Source: Misgurnus anguillicaudatus (taxonomy: Eukaryota; Chordata; Actinopteri; Cypriniformes; Cobitidae). From it: a DNA stretch of 64,000 bases. Below, piece after piece: positions 56,039 to 64,000 of this stretch. The DNA is taken from NCBI RefSeq assembly GCF_027580225.2, contig NC_073353.2:36677001-36741000 (forward strand), read 5' to 3'. The notes beneath the pieces are model-generated. The model was given only the letters and a program-made list of their open reading frames with translations. It was not told where the DNA came from and searched no databases. Position 1 is the first letter of the stretch. Each line of letters opens with the position of its first letter. Position numbers and translations under genes: made by a program.

Positions 56039-57944
56039 TATGTGATTTTATTCCAGTTCATGTTTGAAGCATAAAAATAAAAAAATAAATTTTAGATGCA
56101 CAGATATATTATCCAATAGTTGGTATCGGTCGATAAAAGCATTTTTCATGCTATCGGCCAGTAGTTTAAAAACAGCCTATATGGCCGATATATCCTGTGA
56201 ATCAAAAGAGAACATGTATAGAAAATGTATAGAAAAATCACTAGTTTAATGTTCAATATTAATGGTCATTATATGAATGAATAACATTCAGAAAATTTAA
56301 TCTTTAGAATTTAGTTAATGCAAGTTAATATAGCCACCAAACTATTGGTATTGGCAGACATCAATCTGAATAAACAGCTTTCGGTGGAAAAATTTCATTT
56401 TCTAGATGATGAGATCTCAAACAGTGTTTCTCCACGCAGGCCACAAAAACCTGGAGCTGTGAGGTGACAACCCCACCATAAAACAAGAGACGAACACACA
56501 AACATCCAGACGTGTCATTACCTGTCTGCCCATCCTGACTTTTGATCTGCTTTGTTTACAGGTTTCCTAATGTCACCACTGTTTGAATTGCCCATCACCC
56601 TTTAACAACTTGGACAGCTGCACATTCTTGGTAGGTTTGGACAGTTTCTTCATCCATCATGAGAACTTAAAACCACAGTAATGCTTGAATATCAAGCAGG
56701 TTTGCACATCTCCAACTCTTGTAAATCTAACACCAGAATATCTTCCAGATGGTACCACTGTGACATATTCCAGCATCACTTTGATTGACAGTCTGTATCT
56801 TTTATCCAGGATGGGATTTCTTTATGGCAGTACGGTTACACTGAAACAATCCTCCACATACACTGCGTCACACACATTGTCTCCTTTATTGCCATTGGAC
56901 TGAGTAACGACAGGTTGTGATAATAACTCCTGTACTCCTCCATGTCTGTGCTGACGCATTTGCTCTAATGGAATGTTGAAATCATGTCATGCTTGGATTC
57001 ACATGGCAGGAGGAGATCACTTTAAAAGCAGGCGGCCACCATCACTGACAGGCACGCGGCCAATCTGGCCAATGAGATTCAAGAGCAGTGTCTCTATCAT
57101 CCAAATAAAAGACAGATGATAGTCTGTCAGGGAGGAAAAACTCAGAGTAGACAAGAAAAACAATTTAAGGAAATATTTCGGGGTAATGAGTCTGGATAGA
57201 TTAGTAATGGATCAGCTATACAAAATTTAGTAGCACAGTTCCTCCACTGTGATGTAACCCTCTTTAGTTTAGTTTAGTTTAGGTTTAACCTGGGGAAAAT
57301 TCAGCCTTCCTTTTTCATATCCACATAATCATTTGATTTAAACAAATACTAAAAGTAAAGCACCAATAAAATATTTACCTTAATAAAGTCTACTATCATT
57401 ACATTTAACTCACATTTTCACAAAATGCCTTCCAGGAAAATGTTCTTCTAAAAATATATAAACATACAAATATATCAAATGAAAGAACAGATCCTCCGCT
57501 TTCAAACAAACAATAAACAAACAAACAAAATGGGAAAAAACATTTCAACCTATCTATATTTTTTCTCTTCTTAAATATGAGTATTTTTCTTCAAAAATAT
57601 TTTTTTAGCAAAATCTGAAACAATTGCATTTTTGTGATGGAATTTTGTTAGAGATCAGATTTAGAATGATTATCAAAACATACATGGAGTGTAAAATTAA
57701 TAAGTAATTTTTTGCTTCAGTTTTTTATAAATTGGGTAAGTGGGGTAAGCCATCTAGTGGATAATCGTGGTATTACAGATAACCACAAAAACTCATCAGG
57801 AACACATTTCTTTTCCATGCAAATGATTTCTCTTAATTGACGAGATAACTCGTCAATGGTGGGAAAAGAGTTAATGCAAAATAGCGTAACGCTGCAGATT
57901 CAGAATGCTTTTTAATATTACTAAATAGTTTATTGTATACCAGT
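56039..57944. other. Intergenic, nothing recognised
   Basis: Around 56400-57150 the composition is more balanced and repeat-free, but the 72-codon frame at 56685-56903 has no known domain or splice context. It could be single-copy non-coding DNA. Confidence 0.4.
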
Positions 57945-58216
57945 CCATAGTATTGGTTTAAGTTATAAGGTCACTGTGTTTTTTAGGAAACTTCAAGACA
58001 GCAGATGTCTAGATTTGAGATGCATGCACAAGAAAAATGAAAGATTTTTGAAATATTATGATGAATTCTTCTGTAATACCATGCACTGATGGATATTGTT
58101 TTCCTATGCATATATAGGCTATATTTTTATTTTATTTATTTATTTACTTTTCTTATTGTATTTATATATCTTTTGTCTTTATATTTTCCCCCTATTTTAT
58201 TTGTGAAACTTTACAT
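57945..58216 (+). repeat. Dispersed direct repeat, copy 2
   Basis: Second copy of the repeat at 55779-56038, 2.2 kb downstream. It lies between a short inverted pair (ACCTTAATAAAGTC near 57380 and GACTTTATTAAGGT near 58308), so it may be part of a larger element. Confidence 0.75.
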
Positions 58217-58954
58217 GGATTTTTGTGAAAATCACAAAGAAATGCTGGCGGGCAACTTTTCAAAAAAAAAAAGGCTGGCGGGGAATGAGTTGAAGGTAAT
58301 GATAGTGGACTTTATTAAGGTCATGTTAATATTTATTTATTATATTTCATGCTATGGTTACTGACTGAAGCATTAATGCTGAAATTTCCCTGTACTGATG
58401 AACAATAACCCCCTTCCCAATCTTACCGTAATGCTCTTGCTTCAAAAGCTCATGCATATTTTAGAGATTTAGCTGACATGGGACATCCATCTTCAGGAGC
58501 TAATGTCAAGTCGATTTTTTTCATTTGCTAAAAAAATGTGAGTGCTTAGAAAACTAATAACAAATCTTTCCTTAACAAGACGTGAGATTTAAAGTGTCAT
58601 TCAAGTCCAAACAATGCTGAAGCTTCATATAGACCATTTTGCAAGATGTAAACAACACTGGTCCAGAAATAATTCCAGTTTCAGTTTCTAATTGTTTTCT
58701 TTAAATCACTTATAAAGAAAACATCTTGAAGATGTTTGTTTAACTTTTTTATTCAGTTTCATATGTTCTGTTTGTTCTCTTTTATCCCAATTATGTAGTG
58801 TTAAAAAACTGAAACAGGAAGTGCTTGTTTCATCATCTTGCAAAATGGTCTTTAGGGTTTCTGTGCTGCTGTGAAGTCTGCATTTGTCCTTACTGTGAAA
58901 ATAGTATTAAATCTTTCACATAGTCTAGCCAGTATGCCACAAGGGGGCAGCAAA

Positions 58955-59985
58955 TACTCTTAAAAATAAAGGTGCTATACTATGCCATAGAAGAATAAGT
59001 TTTGGCTGAATAGTTCCAAAAAGAACCGTTAACATCAGAAGAACCTTAAGAAAGTTCTTTAGATTATAAAAAGGTATGAAGGAAATTATTCTTTAAAACA
59101 TTTTTCTTTGAGAAACCAACAGTGGTCCAGGTGCATTGCTAGACCCCTTTTATTTGCCCCAGTGTAAATCAAATCTGCTGTGCCCCAGTATAAGTATCAA
59201 GTTTAAATTTTAACAATTTATTTAAATAAACTGTTTCTGCGAGTTAATTTTAGTGGATCAATGATGCATGAATTATGTTTATTAATTGTTGATATTTGAA
59301 TTGTAAGTTTTTATAGATCTTATTGATGAATTGATTAATTGAATTTTGTATTTTTGTATTGTGATTTTAGTGGACCCCAGAAACACTAGCGACCACTAAA
59401 GTGGGAGCTAATGGGGATCCAAATAAAACAACAATAAAACAATAAACAATTGGGATGCTTTGGGATTTTTAATGACCATTGGGTTCATGCCACCTCACAC
59501 ACAGAAGTCCAGGTGACGGTATGTGATTGCTATGAAATATGAAGAGACAAAACTAAACTAACTATTATTTTGACTAGATCATATGGCTTCTGTAGTTGGA
59601 CATCTAACTTTTTGTGCAAAGCAGGGAAAGAGAAGGAGATATGATGAGTTTGATGGAGGTAAGAGTTGATAAACAAACTAGTCATGTCAGTTTTAGACTT
59701 TTGAACTCTTGACTTTATGTAGCTAATGTTATGTTCATGTATAGCCTACCTTGTAATGCACTGTAAGTCGCTTTGGATAAAAGTGTCTGCCAAAATGTAA
59801 ATTTGTATGTATGGTTCCATAAAGAACCTTTAACATCCACGGAACCTTTCTGTTGCACAGTAGATTATAAATAATGTAAGAAAGAAATGGTTATTTTCAT
59901 TAACTAAAATGTTCTTTGGGGAACCATTTTTTTTCTGATATGGCATCGATATGAATAACCCTTTTAGAACCTTTATTTGTGTATT
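58955..59985. mobile_element. AAGAACC-rich MITE split by an insertion
   Basis: Left half 58955-59118 (ACTCTTAAAAATAAAGGTGC, AAAGAACCGTTAACATC) and right half 59810-59985 (TTCCATAAAGAACCTTTAAC, TTTTAGAACCTTTATTTG) together make one inverted-repeat MITE. The about 690-base insert between them includes a SINE-tail-like string at 59755-59790 (TAAGTCGCTTTGGATAAAAG). Confidence 0.6.
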
Positions 59986-60300
59986 TGTATATGTCTTAAG
60001 TAGCCTACACTAACAGTAATTCCCTCTAGGGAACAGCACTAACGATCGAATTGGGCACCATCCGTTCAGCAGCCGTGACGCGCCAACACTCAGCAGCATC
60101 TAGTGGCGGCGGCGCGCATCACTGGTGGATGAGAGCAGCTGGAGCGCGTTCACTATGGACCAGCACCGCCGTTGCGCGCTTTGACCGCGCAGCTTCACCT
60201 TCATTCCGCTCGGACACCTCTCCAAACACACAGGTAGGCGAACACGACCCCGGCCAGGTGCGGATGGGGCGTCCATCGCAAGCGCGTAGAAATAGGAGAT
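59986..60300 (+). promoter_or_regulatory. CpG-rich block, possible promoter and first exon of a plus-strand gene
   Basis: A sharp rise in G+C and CpG (GTGACGCGCCAAC, GGCGGCGGCGCGC, GTTGCGCGCTTTGACCGCGC) in an AT-rich setting. A strong donor CACACAG/GTAGGC lies at 60233/60234 on the plus strand. The only short frame from ATGGACCAGCAC stops after nine codons, so the exon would be untranslated. No downstream coding exon is visible before the window ends. Confidence 0.4.
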
Positions 60301-61989
60301 GCACGATGAAGGAATAACGCGGATGAACTTGGCTAATATGGAGACGGGTGCGCGGAGGCGCTCCTTCCTCTAGAAATCAGTGTTTTTCAACATGCATATG
60401 GTGGTGATGGCAGGGTTGGTGTGATGAGCGAGCTCAGAAAACGCGTAATAAAATGCGTAAAAATGTGGGGAGATGCTCATGCGCATCGTTGGGAAGAGGC
60501 GTGTGAAGTCGCATAGGAGTAAGCTTTTTGGAGTTGTTTTGTAAAATAAATAAGTGGTGATTTTTAGTCCCATTGATTACAATTAGATTGTGTTTTATAA
60601 GAGCTCGAAAGGTTAAAACGACATTCAGATGCTGAATGACAAGCAGCGCGTAACAAAGAGTGGCGCGTAAAGGGTTAACGCATGAAAGATGCTGAAGTAG
60701 GTTATTTGAGACAGTCACCCTAAACATGCATGAAGTTATTAACACAGCCTTGATCACTGAAAGCATTATAAAGCAATCTTTTGAAATATGATAGACTTGT
60801 TTATTTATTTGTGAAGGCATGCATATGTTAAATCTGATATTGTGGCACCTCATCTGTCCATTTAAGATCCACCAGAATCTCACATGTGAGAAAACATGTG
60901 ATTACATGTGAAATTTGAACATTAAATCCTATGTAAATTCCCACGGGATCATGTAATCAAATGTAATGACGTTTGCAACAGCCTGGTTTGTACAATTAGA
61001 AGAGCACGAATCCCTTTAACCCTCTTGTGTTTTGGATTTTAAGTTTTTTCAAACAGCAAATCAATGCTTGCTGTTTAATACATGATATCAGTAATTCAAG
61101 TTTCAAGTTTATTTCTAGTCTCCTTGGAAGTGTTGGATCTTTGCACATGTGCTCTCTATATTGTTTCTTCCCACGCGCGTAACCAAATATAGATCCATAC
61201 ATCAACAGAGAGGACCTTGTGGATCATGCTAAGCAGGCTGAAAATTATAGATGCTCCCTGAAGAGGTGGAGCAGTGGTGCTTTTATAAATAACTGTGGGA
61301 TAACTGTCTAGATCTGTGTTGGCATTATAGATTCCTAGTCTGCAGTATGTGCTATGTACCCGTGGTTCTCATCTGGTGGGTGGCAGCCCACAAATGGGTC
61401 ACAAGTCTGTTCTAATAAGGTCGCAGACATCAGGAAGAAAGCGATTCTAAGTGCTGAAAATAGAATGCAACCAACCTTATAAACATGTACAGATAGCAAA
61501 ATTAAAAAGGCTTATCAACTTTTAAAATGGAGGAAATGCTACCATATATTTTGCTGTTGACACCAAAAAGCAGTGAATCCAATTGAACTCAATGGTATTT
61601 TGATGCAAATTTATCTCTCACTTGGTAGAAGCTAGCCAAATTAGGCAGATGACATCATGGACAGGTGCGTGACATGACCTCAGGAAAAAGGAAAAAAGAA
61701 AACGTCACCCAAATTACATTACACATGGCCTTGCTTGTAATGAGGATTAACAAGGTTTGTGTCGACCACAATGTGTTTTATTACTGTCCCAACCCTAACC
61801 TTAATCAATATGTTTATAATCTGTGCTGTGTATTTCCCCTTCTCAGCAGACTGTTACAGTATTTGTTCATACTGTTGTTTATGCATTTTTTATCCAATAT
61901 GTCACATTAATAATTTTGCATATTGTTGGGCAGTGCTATGCAATTCGTACTACTATTAATACATATTAGTGTTTTTTGATGTAAGGACT
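60301..61989. other. Sequence downstream of the CpG block, nothing recognised
   Basis: No coding exon, RNA gene or transposon ends that I can support. If the block at 60.0-60.3 kb is a first exon, this would be intron. Confidence 0.4.
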
Positions 61990-62425
61990 TCTTACCCTCA
62001 AGTTGCTTTAAACCTGTATCAATTATTTTCTTCTGCTGAACACGAATGAACATATTTTAAAAATGTTAATAACCAAAGAGATCTCGGGCACCATTCACTT
62101 CCATAGTATTATTTTATCCTGCTATGGAAGTCAATGATGCTCCACATCTGCTTTGATAACATTCTTTCTTCCAGCAAAAAAAATCATTTATACAGGTTTG
62201 GAACAACTTGAGCACTAATGATGACAGAATCTTCATTTTTCGGTGAACCATAACTTTAATGTAATAGTATTATTTTATCCTGCTATGGAAGTCAATGATG
62301 CTCCACATCTGCTTTGATAACATTCTTTCTTCCAGCAAAAAAAATCATTTATACAGGTTTGGAACAACTTGAGCACTAATGATGACAGAATCTTCATTTT
62401 TCGGTGAACCATAACTTTAATGTAA
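61990..62425. mobile_element. TTAA-type MITE (reverse of the AGGGATAGT family) with tandem duplication
   Basis: ACCCTCAAGTTGCTTTAAACC at the left and TTTTTCGGTGAACCATAACT at the right are the inner and outer parts of the family also seen at 860-1052. The right two thirds are doubled (62104-62264 and 62265-62425). Confidence 0.65.
62104..62425 (+). repeat. Two tandem 161-bp units, apparently identical
   Basis: Unit 62104-62264 (TAGTATTATTTTATCCTGCT to ACTTTAATGTAA) is followed at once by the same 161 bases at 62265-62425. I see no difference between the two units, which implies a recent duplication or an assembly artefact. Confidence 0.9.
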
Positions 62426-62567
62426 AGTCTGGCACTGGTCCGAGTTCATGGTATTTGAAAAACAGTAGGCAAACAGTACCTGGATGACCTAAAAAAGTGA
62501 TTGTAATAAAAATACCAATCTTTAAGTGATCCCAAGTAATGTATTCCTTATCATTTATTTGTACTTG

Positions 62568-62805
62568 TTAAAGGCGGGGTGCACGACCTCTGAAAGCCAA
62601 TGTTGATATTTGAAATCACCTAAACAAACACACCCCTACCTCAATAGAATCTGGACCTTCTTTTGATAGACCCGCCCCACACATACGCAACCCAGGCACA
62701 TTGTCGGTTAGTAGACACGCCCCTTACTGCTGATTGGCTACGAGTGTGTTTTGGTCCGAATCCCTTTTCCAAGCGTTTCTCAAAAATCGTGCACCCCGCC
62801 TTTAA
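62568..62805. mobile_element. TTAA-flanked MITE (AGGCGG ends), copy 2
   Basis: TTAA at 62568-62571 and 62802-62805, inverted ends AGGCGGGGTGCACGA and TCGTGCACCCCGCCT. Closely similar to the copy at 2355-2599. Confidence 0.85.
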
Positions 62806-63118
62806 TCAATGCATACTTAGGCCTACATTATGGTCGCAGTTGTTGTGATTATGTCATAGTTGAAAGGACGAATCACATGACAATGAAAAGTGGCTGATGC
62901 AGAATGCAAGAAATGTATTCAAACTTCAAAAATAACATATAGGAACATACAGTAAAGTACACGATTTCCAACATAATCTCACAGAAAGTCGTGTAGACGC
63001 GCAGCTCAGCGCCACACTGTTCTAAAAAAATCGAACACATTGTTTTCTATAAGTATACGCACATCGGCGCCGACAGGTGGCGCTTGTCCGCGCTGCCCAG
63101 TTTTGACTCAGGAAGTTA

Positions 63119-63340
63119 CTCAAATCCCTGTCGTGCCACAGAGCGCCACTCACATAGTTTAACATTAAATAACATCATATTTGTCCCAATCATTAATGAT
63201 TAACATTGGCTGCTAACGCATATTTTGCATTTTGAAGTAGACGCTATCTGACTAAACTCACGCTTCCGGTTTACGATGCTTTTGAGTTGTCCTAGACGCG
63301 ACTCTACGTGGCGCTGCGCGTCTGATGTGCGACCCCCTTT
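63119..63340 (+). repeat. Dispersed repeat shared with the left end of the window
   Basis: CCCTGTCGTGCCACAGAGC, ATTAACATTGGCTGCTAACG and AAGTAGACGCTATCTGACTA as at 1-185, in the same orientation, continuing into CTAGACGCGACTCTACG, which pairs with the CTAGACGTGACGCGGCG of the left copy. Confidence 0.75.
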
Positions 63341-63432
63341 ATAGTCCTGTATTAAAATTTTATTAATTTATTTGTGTTCAGGGTTTTTATCGTGTCACTT
63401 GCACAAATTTTTATAAATAGTTTTTTGTGTCC

Positions 63433-64000
63433 ATGGTAGGGATGCACCGAATCCAGGATTCGGATTCGGCCGAATACTTGGCTTTTTGACGGGGTTTGGG
63501 TTCGGCCGAATCCTAGATTTTTTCCCCACCGAACCGAACCCTAGGCTTGCGCTATGCTGGTCGACGTCACGCGGCCGTTGTTTACACACCTCGGGTGCTG
63601 ACGTGGAGATGAGCTTTTTCTTTCGGTGAGCTTAGGGGCTGGACACACCAAAACTTTTAAACGCGCATGAAAACGCCTTGAGGACGCCCAATGCCAGCTG
63701 TATTTCAGCCGAGCGCTTTGGTAGCTGTGATGCTTCAGCTGTAAGCCGGTTGGTTGCTGTGGTAATGTCCCGCCCCTCCTCCACTGTAATTGGACGGCCG
63801 TGTGAAAACTGACATTGATGAGCGGAGATTTTCACTCAAAGTTGAATAATTTTGAACTCTCGGCGCTCAGCGCTGAGCACGGAAGAAACCAGAGCGCCGG
63901 TTTTCAGCGCGGAAAAAACCCGCTAGCTGCTTGCTTATTGGAAAAACGAGCGTGTCGCAACGCATCGCTTTCATTATGCAAAGGCTTATGGTAATTGTCA
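63433..64000. repeat. Repeat ends at the right edge of the window
   Basis: TAGGGATGCACCGAATCCAG with repeated TTCGGCCGAAT units (63433-63560) is the end of a common fish hAT-like repeat. GGGGCTGGACACACCAAAAC (63634) and the GCGCTCAGCGCTGAGC palindrome (about 63863) belong to further repeats. Truncated by the window edge. Confidence 0.5.

Noticed and set aside
56685..56903. 72-codon open frame on the plus strand in a repeat-poor patch
   Set aside because: Composition is Thr/Ser/Leu rich without a motif, and no acceptor or donor with a matching phase is convincing.
60434..60883. 149-codon open frame on the minus strand
   Set aside because: No domain or homology that I can recognise and no promoter or splice context. 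Chance frames of this size occur in a window this long.

Overview
This 64 kb window is vertebrate DNA from a teleost fish, most likely a cyprinid. It carries two intron-containing vertebrate genes whose best-remembered relatives are the lactase gene and zebrafish connexin 43.4. It also holds a very dense load of fish-type DNA transposons (hAT, TTAA-flanked Kolobok-like, Harbinger-like, Tc1) and a DANA-type SINE, which is known from Danio and related cyprinids. No species is named because nothing in the sequence fixes one.

Layout. (1) 1.2-14.4 kb, minus strand: a complete 17-exon gene for lactase-phlorizin hydrolase (lct). I derived every splice junction from GT/AG signals and reading phase. 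The joined CDS is 5,787 nt (1,928 aa plus stop), against 1,927 aa for the human enzyme as I recall it. Domain I is a shortened glycosidase-like propeptide. Domain II has lost both catalytic glutamates. Domains III and IV keep both. A membrane anchor lies in the last exon. (2) 17.2-23.3 kb, minus strand: a gamma-type connexin (cx43.4). It has a 5' untranslated exon in a GC-rich promoter, one main coding exon, and a tiny last coding exon that supplies only the final four residues. (3) 23.3-60 kb: no supported protein gene. It is a patchwork of MITEs, fold-backs, SINEs, one dead Tc1 element and AT-rich sequence in which I recognise nothing. (4) 60.0-60.3 kb: a GC-rich block ending in a good splice donor on the plus strand, possibly the first non-coding exon of a gene running off the right edge. 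(5) 60.3-64 kb: more repeats. The repeat at the far right end is the same family as the one at the first bases of the window.

Most unusual content. Intron 11 of lct is almost wholly one 2.5 kb inverted-repeat (fold-back) element flanked by TTAA. It holds three copies of a short reading frame that looks like the start of a THAP zinc finger: one on each arm in opposite orientation, and a degenerate one in the loop. TTAA target sites together with THAP proteins are the mark of the Kolobok transposon superfamily. Different MITEs have inserted at mirror-image sites on the two arms. Intron 5 of lct holds a four-layer nest of transposons in which the three inner layers each keep an identical 8-bp target duplication.

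The two genes are not functionally linked as far as the sequence shows. One encodes a brush-border glycosidase and the other a gap-junction channel. They are neighbours in the same orientation, separated by about 2.8 kb.
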